This document shows, piece by piece, positions 27,201 through 38,700 of a DNA stretch of 64,000 bases (position 1 is the first letter of the stretch; the number at the start of each line of letters is the position of its first letter). Source of the DNA: Onchocerca lupi (lineage: Eukaryota > Nematoda > Chromadorea > Rhabditida > Onchocercidae); contig JAOVVO010000067.1 of assembly GCA_028564675.1 (NCBI GenBank), forward strand, positions 62,001-126,000. The letters are read 5' to 3'. The position numbers and the translations under genes are program-made. The notes below the pieces were generated by a model. That model had not been told where the DNA came from, did not search any database, and saw nothing but the letters and a program-made list of their open reading frames with translations.

Positions 27201-28863
27201 TCGAGAAGTTGAGAAATGGTTTTTAAATAATCTGCATATTTCACTGGTGATTCATTTTCAGAAACATGGTACAACACAAAAGCCAACGAAGCCAATTACC
27301 CTTAATGTGGAAGTAAGTTGCTCCTAAAAAATTATCGGTTTGAGAATGGGATTTGGCATGAATCCAGTTTATCCCTTCAATTCTCACGAAAAATCGGCAT
27401 CATCTAAATTCTAGATATATTGGTTTATGGTAAGATGAAGCTGAGATATCAAGAGACTTCAGGAAATTAAATATCTAGAAAACAGGGAATCTTACTTAAT
27501 ACTGCCATCACCATTGGACTTTAGCTATTCATAGTTGATGAGTATGGTTCATTAAACAATTTTCCGAAGACATTCAGAATTTAAGTTTCAACCGTTTCCA
27601 GGATCAGCAAAAAATAGCGAAAGTTGGTTTGGAGATGAAACTTCTGACCTCCGAAGTCGATGCGGAAGCAGAGAAGTGGGATGAATATGCAGAAAATGAT
27701 ATTGTCAGACGCGCAAAAGCAATGTCTTCAATGGCTTATAATATGTATCTTTTTACACGAGGTGACGGACCATTGAAAACAACGCATGACCTTTTCACGC
27801 AGGCAGAATTTTTTGCAGAACAAGCGAACAAGATGTTTAAAGCAGTCCAAGAATTTTCTTTCGAGGTACTTTTTTGTTTTCATTGATTTTTAGAGAGAAA
27901 TTAACGATAATACTGACAACAACACTAATTGTAAAAATTATGACATGACTATAATAGAGGCAGAAATATTTGATAGTATTATTTTTAATAATTGCCGATA
28001 CTATCTCTACAGCTTAATGTAATCTATGACTTCAGGTACCTGGAAGTGCGGAAAAAAATGATCTATCGACAATCCTGGAAAAAATACCGATACATTGTCA
28101 GCAGTTACAAGTACTAGTGAAAAGTCCGACAGTCGGTAAACCAGCGACATTTTCCAAAGTAATTTGCAGTCATACTACTTTATCAAAATACATCTAATTC
28201 CAATAATAACTCAGTTGCAATCACTTTTCATAATCTTAAATTATATCTTCAGAAATGAACATTTTATATTAAGCCATTGAATATTAGAGCTTTTTAAGTC
28301 AGTTATTGATTAAATCTTCTGCCAGATCACCACTAGCTTTTTTGGCTTTCTGCTTAGTTAATATCTGGAGTGTTTCTTTCAGTCCATTTGAAATTCTGGC
28401 AATGAGTCCTGTCATACTTGATAAGAATTAGTTAAAGTTAATTTTATATCTCGAGGAGTAACCTTTTGTTTTTAAATGAAAGTATTTTGCAGGTTGATTC
28501 AGTGATACAGGAGACGAAGGATCTGATGAATGAAATTGCTAAACTTGTTACTGCTTGCTTCGTTTGTGCAACTAAGGTCGGTAACAATCGCCAATATATA
28601 TTCCGATTTTTTTGCGAACAACGTATAATTAATTCTATTTTGTTTCAGTTTTCCGAATTAAACTTTCTTTTAGGATAGGAAGTTGTCAAAATCAAAACCA
28701 ACAATTTTTTCAGTTCACAATTGAATTCCATGGTTCATTACGACAAACAATTGATGATGGTGAATTTGCGCAACGTAGTAGTAGAGAATCTACATTGTGG
28801 CGGAGAACTCCATCAATGCGACGTGTCACACAAGCACCCGTAGTTCAGGTTCGTTCCAAATAG
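21206..28863 (+). CDS. ctn-1: Alpha-catulin, vinculin/alpha-catenin family (complete, about 765 aa)
   Basis: Sixteen in-phase exons: 21206-21319, 21829-21912, 22141-22261, 22543-22703, 22817-23089, 23231-23377, 23531-23728, 24148-24255, 24340-24474, 24701-24793, 24937-25128, 27262-27312, 27602-27865, 28036-28158, 28493-28576, 28714-28863. The protein follows human alpha-catulin from end to end: LEIKTKSVEQTLVPLVTQ near the start, GDRQNDLKNEKRRGQMA, DFTDSAYTPHHHREQIL, HPSSRIARENVEVFCDTW, YMSLPRPG, then EKWDEYAENDI and MSSMAYNMYLFTRGDGPLKT. These decide for catulin over alpha-catenin. The fold should be a string of vinculin-type helical bundles. In C. elegans CTN-1 links the dystrophin complex to SLO-1 BK channel placement in muscle and neurons. 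The last exon gives a basic tail with RRTPS and RRVT, possible kinase sites. Its GTTCAG|GTTCGT could also act as a donor, so the C terminus is less certain. Confidence 0.93.
25129..25503 (+). CDS. In-frame extension of ctn-1 exon 11, possible alternative C terminus
   Basis: Exon 11 ends at a textbook donor (GGG|GTAAGT, 25128/25129), but the same frame stays open for a further 124 codons to a TGA at 25501-25503. If the intron were retained, the product would have about 666 residues and lack the last five exons. The added part is Ser/Thr-rich first (SPMSTISSPTSDRS), then holds helix-like segments (LELIRHLKDGVEPMEQF and LQCILDDLHDEMNKM), and ends with a proline-rich PPPLPKHR motif of SH3-ligand type. 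Codon usage looks like coding sequence. I do not recognise the segment as a known domain. Confidence 0.5.
   Translation, partial: VSQSTIENNRSDCVPSPMSTISSPTSDRSFNLSFQKCLTCSHSHPKDQFHSDSLELIRHLKDGVEPMEQFCRFIEDTWSSNTNKPFTADINLQCILDDLHDEMNKMYIQNPSPPPLPKHRTNFC
26532..26660 (+). other. GC-richer open island inside ctn-1 intron 11
   Basis: A patch of clearly higher GC than the surrounding intron holds an ATG-initiated frame of 42 codons (MGRKKSNPETEFDSCGL start, ending in a TGA). An overlapping frame is also open. An AG precedes it (ACATAG near 26511), but no convincing donor follows. It could be an alternative terminal exon or an old insertion. It could also simply be a GC-rich intronic element. 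Confidence 0.2.
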
Positions 28864-30560
28864 GTGATCATGGAAAGAAGTCATAATTTTAGTGAATTTT
28901 AGAAATCAGTTGTAATTAAGTAAAGCAAGCGTTGACTGATATAGTAATTAAGCTTTTTTCTTCCTCAAATAGTCCGATAAAAATGTTAAGCTAAAGTTAC
29001 TGCACTGTTCGAAGTATAAAATGTATTATCGTGATTTACCGAGAAAAATCTTGAGAAAAATCAAGATGCAACAGATTTATAAGCATATAGCTTAAAGATG
29101 TGATATCAATTTATCAAATAGGAGTGAGATTGCACTTAGCAAGCAATCGCTGTAAAAAATTATTTTAAGAAAGTCAACTTTTTCAGTGACTGATGGTTCG
29201 ATTTTTTCAACTGGATTCTGGAATTTTTAGTTTGTTGTTAGATGATGATCTACTTATTACTTATTAGTTGCTCGTCTGACTTATTTTGCTTTCTGACCAT
29301 TGATTTCTAGAAAGCTGTTAAAAACTGTGTTGAAAATGAAAGAAATTGACTATTTAGGATTTGAAACTCTTGTTTTATATATTTGTAATGATTGCATCAA
29401 TATAGAATAATGAAATATATATCGGAAATAAAATATAAAAGAAAGGAGATAATATAGCAGACAAATCAATATGGTAATAAACTGTAAAATAACAGGATGT
29501 ATGAAATAGGATTAATTGGTGTAAAACAGATCATTTATGACCAAAGGCAATTCTTATCAACGTTATCATAAATTTGGTTCAAGTATCACATCATTTTTTA
29601 TCGAAAAAAAGAAAGAATTCTATTCCATGCTGTGCTGTGCTATATTGTTTAATATTGTTGTAACAAATTCAACTGAACCAATTAAAAACATTCTAAGCGC
29701 CAATCAGTAAAACTGTTGATAAATCACAAATCGCTTCTTTATAATCAGCATGAAAATATCTCACGCTATCATTTTCATTTAGCAAAAAACAAAAAATAAA
29801 ATTTTAATTTTTTTATGATACTCGAATCAAACTGTTTAATATATCGAAGAAATTGTTGAATAAATACAATGTGAATACATTTGCTGAGCACAAAAAATAT
29901 AATTATTGACTATTTTATTTTTAAACAGAACTTTCTTTAGATTTGGATTTTTTCCTTTTTTTCTTTTTTTTTTTTTTTTTTTTTTGATACCACAAACGCC
30001 TTTAGATGTTTATTTTTTCTGATTAAATAATAGATTCTGATGATGACCTGGCCTTCTTTTGAGATCGTTCTTATCACTTGAAAGTTTGCAAAAATAAGTC
30101 AGCTGGAAAGATTTCCCATGTATTCAATTTCAAATTTCAATATATTTTTCTAAACTTTCACCAAAAAACTTTTATTGTTATTCTTTTTAATTTATATGAT
30201 TCATGTACACCGTTCTCACTCTTTTACGTATTTCTCGCTTTTTTGTTCGGAATTCCGGAAAATTTAAACAATTATTTACTGGTTTGTTTATTTCCTGATC
30301 ATTTATCCGTTCTGCCATACTACAAATTTTTCTTCCATCCAAATATAAATTTCCAAAAAAAAGGACATTAAAATTTCGGAAGGAATGAAGGATTTGTAAA
30401 CTTTTCTTGCTTTTTGAAAACTATGAAATTCTACTGTTTTCCAAAATTTTTTTGCGAAATCTACCGATAAGTTTTTAAATGTGAAATGGAAGAAAATACT
30501 TAGGTAAAGTTTAACGGAGTTGGTGGTCAATTCTTTGGCCAAAGATTATGCACTTTGCAG
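28864..30560. other. Intergenic 3' of ctn-1, nothing recognised
   Basis: AT-rich sequence with a long T run near 29960-29985. No coding exon was supported. The first part is probably ctn-1 3' UTR. Confidence 0.5.
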
Positions 30561-30569
30561 TTTGATCCT

Positions 30570-30800
30570 CATCTATATGGATAAAAATGTAAATGCTACC
30601 TGTTACAAATCACGGATCTCCGGGAAGTTCTCCACCGATTGTTTTCAAATTTTGACACAACCTTGTACTTCAACAGACTTTCTTTATGAGTAAATACACT
30701 TACTTTTTTTCACGTGTCACGTCCGTGACAACTGAAAATAGGTGAGAAGGTGGAGTTTATTGGCTCCGCCTATCTTTTTTTCTGTCATTCTCCTTTTTTC
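30570..30800 (-). mobile_element. Helitron-like terminal fragment
   Basis: It begins TCATCTATATGGATAAAAATG, resembling the TCTATATA..AAAATG ends at 32553, at 33205 (reverse) and at 48922 (reverse). It then contains TTTTCAAATTTTGACACAAC and TTTTTCACGTGTCACG, both shared with the cluster at 47.5-48.7 kb. The TTGACACAA block runs in the opposite sense to its match at 33060, so this copy faces the other way. Confidence 0.55.
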
Positions 30801-30839
30801 TCCAATCTCTCTCTCTCCTTCTTGAGTAAAAGATGCGGT

Positions 30840-32430
30840 TGGCAATAATAATAGAAATTAATCATTAATTAATTGATCATCAGTAATAAAAACAATTAAT
30901 CATCAATAATAATGATAATGATAATAATAATAATGATAATAATAAAGGATAATGAAGAGTAATAAATTATAAGAAATAAATAATAATAATGAATAATATG
31001 CCAATCCTTTATAACCCTAAATAATAAATAATTAATTGGCCATTCCTTTATAACTCTCAATTTGGGTTAATATCGATTGCCCTAACGCATCTGCAAAGGT
31101 GCATCATCATTACGCGCTAACAAAGGCGCCCTAACGGGAGCAGTTTAATGCTCCGACTCGGGTTGTTGCCTAATAAAAAATAATCAATAATAGATAATTA
31201 TTGGTCATTTCTTTGTGACCCTCAACTAGGTTCAATGTGATGACCCTCGCGCGCCAATAAATGCGCATCATCATCACGCGCTAAGAATGGCGCGCTTTTT
31301 TATCATTGCTCCGACTCGGGCTTTTTTTACTTTTCTCCTTTTTTATTTTACAGTTTTCTCTTTTAGTCGTTTTCTCCTTCTTTATTTTATTAATTTATCA
31401 TTAGATTTGTTTTATTGATATTGTTGATTTTTCACTATTGCGTAGCAAGAAATAATCAATATTAAATAATGATAAATAGTGATAAATAATGACAAATAGT
31501 AATAAATAATAATAATTAATAATAAATAATATAATAAAAAGGATGATGAACAGTGATAAGTTGTGACAAATTAATAATAATGAATAATAATAAAGAATGC
31601 TGAATAATAATAAAGAATAATAAACATTAAATACTGAATAATAATAAATAATTGGCCAATTCTTTATGACCCTCGACTAGGGTCAATGTCGATTACCCCA
31701 AAGCACCAACAAAGGCGCATATTCATCACGCGTTAACAAAGGCGCCCTTTTCTATCATTTTATATAGGAATGTCAACGGGAGCGGTTTAATGCTCCGACT
31801 CGGGTTTCTTTTAGTTTTCTCCTTTTTTATTTTATAGTTTTCCCTTTATGTCGTTTTCTCCTTTTTTATTTAATAAATTTATCATTAGATTTGAGATAGA
31901 CAAAAAGTTTTATTGATATTACTGATTTTTTACTCTTGCACAGTAAATAATTATTGATTATTTCTTCGTAACCCTCAACTAGGGTCAATGTCGAAGACCC
32001 TCGCGCGCCAATAAATACACATCACCATCACGCACTAAAAAAGGCGCCCTTTTCTATCATTTTAAATAGGGATTTCAATAAGAGCAGTGTAATGAATAAT
32101 TATTGACCATTTTTTGGTAACCCAAACAGAGGTCAACGTCGATGACCCTCGCGCGCCAACAAAAACTCATTATCACCATGCATTAACAAAGGCGCCCTTT
32201 TCTATCATTTTAAATAAGGATTTCAATGAGAGCAGTTTAATCTTCGACTCGGGTTTTTTTCCCTTTAATCTTTTTCTCCTTATTATTTTATAAATTAATC
32301 ATTAGATTTGTTTTATTGATATTGTTGATTTTTTAATGTTGCGTAATAAACAATAATTAATATGAAATAATGATAAATAAGAATAAATAGTGATAAATAA
32401 TGACAAATAATAATAAACAATAAGGAGTTT
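30840..32430. repeat. Composite tandem repeat array (AAT-rich spacers plus GC-rich units)
   Basis: About five diverged copies of a GC-richer unit (near 31033-31166, 31200-31325, 31652-31806, 31955-32095, 32097-32254) share, in order, GACCCTCGCGCGCCA, CATCACGCGCTAA, AAGGCGCCCTTTTCTATCAT, AGCAGTTTAATGC and CCGACTCGGGTTT. Between them lie copies of a pyrimidine-rich TTTTCTCCTTTTTTATTTTA segment followed by TCATTAGATTTGTTTTATTG, and long AATAAT/GATAAAT runs. No open frame crosses the array. It looks like a satellite or minisatellite nested in Helitron-like sequence. Confidence 0.8.
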
Positions 32431-32552
32431 TTGACTCCTCCCATTCCATGTCTTCATGAGTATTAATAGCGCAAGATAAACTATTGCAGCTTCCAGATGA
32501 TTAAAAATATTTCTAGAGGATTATATATATATATATGTATATATAATAAGCA

Positions 32553-33286
32553 TATCTATATAAAAATGATGGCCTATTCGAATACAAGGTTCTATCAGAA
32601 TTTGGAAGCAATCGGTGGATAACTTCTTATGATTCCAATGGATACGTTGTTCCAATTTAAGAGATTGCAATTCCCAATTTGATAGAAGTTGCATTCACGA
32701 TCAACAAAGCTCAGAGACAATCCTTACAGTTGTGCGATTTAGATCAATGGGTAAAATTTACTAAAAGAGACAATTCAAAATACAATCTAGCAATAGGATT
32801 CAGAGAGATAATTCTTAAATTGCTTGAACGAAACATTTGATTATACGCTATCCTGACCTCGACATTTGTGCAATGCAACTTCATTCCCCACAAATCAAAA
32901 CATAAATGAATTACATTTCTCACAAAGCAAAAAACAAAGGAAAAGCTTGAATAACTTGCCTTAATTATTTAAAAGCATTTGCCCATTGGAATGCAACGCG
33001 TATAAAAACTTGAAATTAATCGATGAATATTTTAAAAAAATGCGTGTATTCGTCTGCAACTTTGTGTCAAAATTTCAAAGCAATAGGTTAAGGACTTTCC
33101 GATATTTAAGATTTTGAATATAGATAATGTGCGTGTTTAAGAATTTACGGAGATTTAAGATTTTGAACAAACGAACATTGACATTTCTATTTATATAGAT
33201 TAGTTGGAGCCAGACACGCGAAATGTGGTCGGACCCCATAGATAGCTGCTGGATCGGCCATGCGGAGCATGGCGGGGCCATCTAGT
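32553..33286 (+). mobile_element. Decayed Helitron-like element with hairpin and CTAG 3' end
   Basis: The left edge reads TCTATATAAAAATG, a Helitron-like 5' TC start. The right end has a perfect hairpin (GCCATGC-GGA-GCATGGC, 33258-33274) and then CTAG at 33283-33286 followed by T, matching the known Helitron 3' pattern of a short hairpin about 10 nt before CTRR. Between them lie helicase remains (32627-32840) and a tail (33040-33205) shared with other copies in the window. At about 730 bp it is a deletion derivative of a rolling-circle element. It may be part of a larger unit starting at 30570. Confidence 0.65.
32627..32840 (+). pseudogene. Helitron helicase fragment (broken)
   Basis: Two in-order blocks match the C-terminal part of the Pif1-like Helitron helicase. 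The first gives LMIPMDTLFQFKRLQFPI and ends at two stop codons near 32680. The second, in another frame, gives EVAFTINKAQRQSLQL, the degenerate form of the family's AFAMTINKAQGQSL motif. It then runs to a TGA at 32838-32840. The Rep domain and most helicase motifs are absent, so the element cannot move by itself. Confidence 0.8.
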
Positions 33287-33392
33287 TTCTGGAATAAAGA
33301 TTCGGTTTCGGCGATTCGCCAATAAACATCGTACTTTTCATTTATTTTCTTCTACGATACAAAAAATTCTTTGGACAATCAAATATTTAGCA

Positions 33393-34043
33393 ATGAATGA
33401 TGAATGGAATCAGTACAAAAGGCCTGAACACTTCGCTTCTATAGTCGCAAGGTCACAGCTGCAAAAAGTCGCAGAATGGGAGAATAGAGCAAATAACAGG
33501 TTACTGATATTGGTAGAAGGAATTCCAATCGATTTTCACATCACTGCCCATCAAGTTCAGTTTTTTTGTTTTTTTGGTTTTGTTTTTTTCTTTTTTTTAA
33601 ATAAATTGACCATCTCTAATTTTTGTAATTTTTGCCACTGTGTTGATTCGAATGAGTATCATTTTTAATTGAATCGTAAGGATTTATTTAATTTTTTCTT
33701 TTTTTTCATGGAACTGTTAAAATTTTATAAAATAATTTACAACATAAACGGCAAATCTTTTTGCATTTCAAATCAAAAATTTTTTTTTTCTTTTATCTTC
33801 ATTCCGTTCTCACATTTATTGTCCAAAAAATTTAACTAAAATAAACGATGATTCTCCAGTAATCTCATCTGAAAATCGCTTTAAAAAATTTTTGGCAAAA
33901 GAGATTAATGGTGTTGAAATGGTTCATTTATATGCAGGCATTTCATATTTATCATTCCCAAACCTATCTGATTTGCAATTTTTTCCTAAAAAAAATGCAA
34001 TCTTTTTTTTTTTCAATTGCAGATTGGCCTTGAATTAATTTAA
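33393..34043 (+). CDS. Small two-exon gene candidate, function unknown
   Basis: Exon 1 (33393-33554) starts with ATG two bases after a TATTTAG trans-splice-type acceptor and gives 54 residues of coding-like sequence (MNDEWNQYKRPEHFASIVAR, later RLLILVEGIPIDFHITAHQ). It is GC-richer than its surroundings and ends at a GTTCAG donor. An in-phase second exon could be 34023-34043 after a strong TTTTCAATTGCAG acceptor, closing with IGLELI and a stop, about 60 residues in all. Another acceptor near 33938 would give a different end. I recognise no family. It begins about 105 bp after the Helitron-like terminus, so a captured or displaced exon is possible. Confidence 0.35.
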
Positions 34044-35777
34044 AAAAAAATGCAGTCTTTTACATAATCGAATAACTTTTTAAGCAGATAGCGATGGCAT
34101 TTTGAAAAAGAGAAAAAGTTTTGGTTGAGCTTAATTATTTATTAATTCATTCTGCTAAACCATTTCGATCATAGTCTGCATGTAACGGATGATTGAGGAA
34201 GAAAGAATATGATTTCATGAAGAAAGTGAAATAAAAAAGTTTTTGTCATGCATATATATATATTCTTGCAAATTGCAATGTTAACAACAACATGCATAGC
34301 ACTCAGCAAGTTTTTAATCTTTAATACAGGAATTGAAGATTGTATTGCAAAAGCGCTGTTTACACGTAGATTAAAGATTGATTTTTTGCTAAATTCATTG
34401 TCAAATGAAGAACAAACATCTCGGACTTTTATATAAATCGCCGAAAAATTTAAATATCAATTTATTACGGAAAAGTCGTTGACATTATTTTCTTTTGGGC
34501 GTTATATTTACATTTTGTATGTATTTAATAATAATAAATTTGTCTAAGCAAACTTGGAAGGAAAAGAACTTGCATGTGAGTCGAACTAAAAAATCAAATA
34601 TTTTTCGTATCAAATTAGGAACTAGGCGGTTCAAAAGTTTACGGACTATCTGACTATTTCTACCGGATTAGGTACTAAAAATCCGGAAAATCGGTAATTT
34701 AGACGTTAGAAATAGATGAAGCAAAGATGACATACCTTCCTAATCAAATATATCAACACCTGTACCTTTTTTCAGAACTTTTTTAAAACCTCTCAAATCT
34801 TCATCATCATTGGTTTTATAACTGCATTTTACAACACTAATGTCTTAAACTTTTTCCTTGTTGACATTATACGGTGATGATTACAGTATATCATTGTGAA
34901 TCCGCTCAATCTCTAAATATTACTGTATTTATTGCTAGTATCAGTAGGTATCATTTGATCAGTATGTTGCTCTTTCGAAAAAAAAATCAAAATTAAAAAG
35001 TTTGATAATCAAAGTTTTGGACCAATGTTTATTGACCATAGCATTAAAACAGTAATAAATAGGATGATTGATAAATACAGAGATCATTCGAATGTCACAC
35101 CTTTTCGTTTACCCATCATAAAATAAAATGTGTCCTTTCTATTTCGCAGTTGCATCGATGTCGGCAGTCGACATCTGATCGATCGATTGATTTTATTTAT
35201 TTATTTCAATTCGATTGCAGTTCAGTTATATTTTGATGTATTTGTTGCATTCTTTGAGGATAATTATTTTCCAAAAATTTTGTTTCTTTCAGATTGAATC
35301 ATACGATTAGAGCAATCCCATAATTTAATTAATTTAATTTAAAGAAACAGTTCATCTATCCATCATCTTTTTATTCTTGTTGTTTGCACCAAAAGATTAA
35401 AATTAAGAAAGAATTTTTTCAAAGTTTTGAAACCAATGATTATTAAATTTAAGAATATTTTAAAAAAACTAAGCTTATAAATAAATAAAGTAAAAAAAGC
35501 AACACGTTTTGATATAGTAAAATCGTTGGATGACTATTGGCATGTTGAATGCTGATAATGAATTTTAATAATTTGAAAACGTCAGGTTGAATTAAAAAGA
35601 GATGAACGTAACAGAGCTGAATTGAAACTCAAATTCCAAAAATATAAATTTATTTTTCAACTCAAATTGTTCTTGCCAGTACTATAAACAATTGTCATTC
35701 ATCGACATTTGACTTGATAAATATTTATAAATTTTTGCAGCTTATAAATAGATGTTGTATATTTCAGAAATCAGGTC
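34044..35777. other. 5' flank of the ced-1-type gene
   Basis: No coding exon was supported. A 7-bp-stem hairpin GATGTCG-GCAGT-CGACATC lies at 35157-35175, followed directly by TGATCGATCGATTGA, about 600 bp before the start codon. AG acceptors at 35767 and 35774 just before the ATG would suit trans-splicing. Confidence 0.45.
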
Positions 35778-38700
35778 ATGTACAACTTATTTAAATTATT
35801 ACTTATTACTGTAGCAAGTTTTATAAAACTTGCTTGTTGTGGTGAACCGACGGGAGATAATGTTTGCACAGTACCTATCGAGTAAGTTAACTTTTTACAA
35901 TTTTCCGTGAGTTTATTAACTAACATATTGTATTGAGCTTCTTTGAAAAATATTTAAATTTATTTATTCGATGAGCACTTTGTCACCCAATAAATTTGTT
36001 TATTAAGATTAATTATATTCAGTTCATGTCCCTTGAAAGGAATTGAACTTGAAAACTATTTAAAAAATTATTTTATGAATTTGGATCAGAATCATTTCTT
36101 GAGTCATTGTAAGACCTGTCGGAAAAGAATACAATCTGGAAAAAATTTATGGGATGAGAAATGGCATTGATGATTTGCAGTATAATTATTCTTTTCATCA
36201 TTTCGTCTTCTTCCACTTCAAATGACACTAATTTTTGAAAAAATACTTTCTTCATTTATAAGAAGTTCTTAATCCAGCAAAACTTAGAGATTATCAGACG
36301 TTATCTTCCGGAAAAAAGATGAAATTGTCGCAAAAACAATTCTAGGAAAGAAGAGCTTCAGCTGGAACGATACATACAGAAAGTACCATATAGGACGACC
36401 GTTTGGTGTCCAGATATTAGCAAAGGTTTCAAGTGCGAAGAAGTGAAGTAAATATTAGCTGTGGAGTATTTCAATTTATCATATAAATAAATCAATTCAG
36501 ATTCTTTCGTTAGTTTCTTGAAAACTTCATCAAAATATGAAGTTTCAAAAATAATTCGAATGAAATCATTCATTTCATTTAAAAAGGTTTCATTTTAAGT
36601 TGGTTCCTAAATATACCAGGCTAAGATCGGAACCAGTACTGTGAAATCCGAGGTTTGCAAATTTAGAGATAAGCTGAAAATTTGGCTTGGAAATTCTACA
36701 AATTTAGAAGTTTTTGGCATGACTTTTTTCTCATTTTAAAAGATTGAAATATGAGAAAAATGTTCAAAATTTGTTTTAACTAATCAGATATGGTGATAAA
36801 ATATCTTATCGAAATGTGCCAAAAATCGTGACGGTATATGTAAAGCAATGTTGCGATGGTTATGTGAAAATCGCTAACGATACTTGCATTCGTAAGTTTA
36901 TTTTGGTAAATAAAATCTCTTCGTCTCAAGAATTTACAGAAAATACTGCAAAAGTTTAGCAAAAAATGGAAGTGATTGAATATAGGAAAACTAATAATAA
37001 TAAAATTTAGTAGTTAAGAATTAAATAAAGTATTAATGATTGTAATTAATCAATTTGAAGTATCTATATTTCCTAAAGAAAACGATATGAATTTACTCTT
37101 TTATGATTGAAGGAGCCAATCGTTTGTTGTATGAAAAATTATTTTCTATTATTTTAGAACAAAGTGTCACTGTCTAGTGAGGTGTTGATGAACCTTCATA
37201 TCAGAGATTTTTGCACTCAATTTAACTGCTTGTAATAACAATAATCAGAGATATTTATATGAATTAATTTAATTATAAACATTTACTTTAATTAAAAATA
37301 TTAATATATTGAAATACGCACAGAAATTTCGGCAAAATTCAAAGAACATATAAGGGTCAAAGGTAACAGATTAGAAAATCTGTACGATTTTTTTATAAAT
37401 TTTATCGAATTATTCCAGCTGTATGTGATCCACCGTGTTTGAATGGTATTTGTACAGCGCCAAATAATTGCACATGTAGTGCCGGTTATGCAGGTCCTTC
37501 ATGCTCGATAAGTTCGTCTTTCGGAAAATTTTATCTGTGAGAAACAGAGAGGAATTTTGAATTTTTGATTTCGAATTATTAAAATTTTTTAAAATCTAAA
37601 GTTCATTTTCATTGTAACTTTGATTGCATTTATCAATATCGTTGTTATTGATGTTTATATTTGCTTTGCAGCTTGTCCAACAGGATTCTGGGGTCCATCT
37701 TGCAGTTTAAAATGTGATTGCAAACGTGGAGTTTCTTGTGATCCTATCACGGGCAGCTGTCATTGTCCTCCTGGTATTTGCCATGTTATTGTTTTTTTCT
37801 ATGAAGACTAGCAAGTTTCAGATCGAATAATTAACGAACTTGTATTCAGATTGCTGTACTAATAATGAATTCAATTTATTCTTGCCAAGTTTATATTTGA
37901 CCTTTTAGGATATCGTGGTGAACACTGCGAGAAGCCATGCAGCAATGACCATTGGGGTCCAAGTTGTATATTTCCATGTTTATGCCAGAATAATGGTACC
38001 TGCAATCCGATTAATGGTTCATGCAAATGTAGTCCTGGATTCTCCGGTCCATTATGCCTCAAAGTTTGTGACGAAGTGAGAATTATTTAATATTTTCATT
38101 TTTAAAATAAAATTTCGAACGATATTTTCTATTGATTCAGAATTTTTTATAAATCTGAAATTAATCTTTCTTTGAAATTTTGCGTGCTTATTTATAAAAT
38201 TTGTTTAATCAATTAAGGGAAAACATGGACCCGACTGTATATATGATTGTGAATGCCAAAATGGCGCATATTGTAATAAGAAAGATGGCAGTTGCTTATG
38301 TTCTGCTGGATTTTCAGTCAGTAATTTATTTTAAACTTTTCTGGTTTATTTGAAAATCTTTTTAGAAAGAATGCTTCAAATGGAGAGTAATTTTCTAATA
38401 ATTCAAGTTAGAGTCATTACTCATTACTTCTTGTTTCATTTCAACTTATTTATTTCTTCTCAATTGTCTTGGACCTCTCTTTTCATAATATTATAGTTCT
38501 AATAGAATTATTAATAACTTTAAATTAAATAAAGCCGAAATAGAACAATGCTTTTAAGGAATTTTGAATTAATTAAATCTTTGACTTCGAAAACTTCAAA
38601 TCTTTGATTAATTATGATGAATCTCAATTGATTAGCTTAAATTTTTTAATCTATTAGAAAATTTTTCATGCAATTTCCTCATTTTGACGCATTATTTCTA

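Noticed and set aside
21206..28863. Calling the catulin gene alpha-catenin (hmp-1).
   Set aside because: The SVEQTL, GDRQNDLKNEK, DFTDSAY and SSMAYNMYLFTRGDGPLKT blocks follow catulin, not alpha-catenin.
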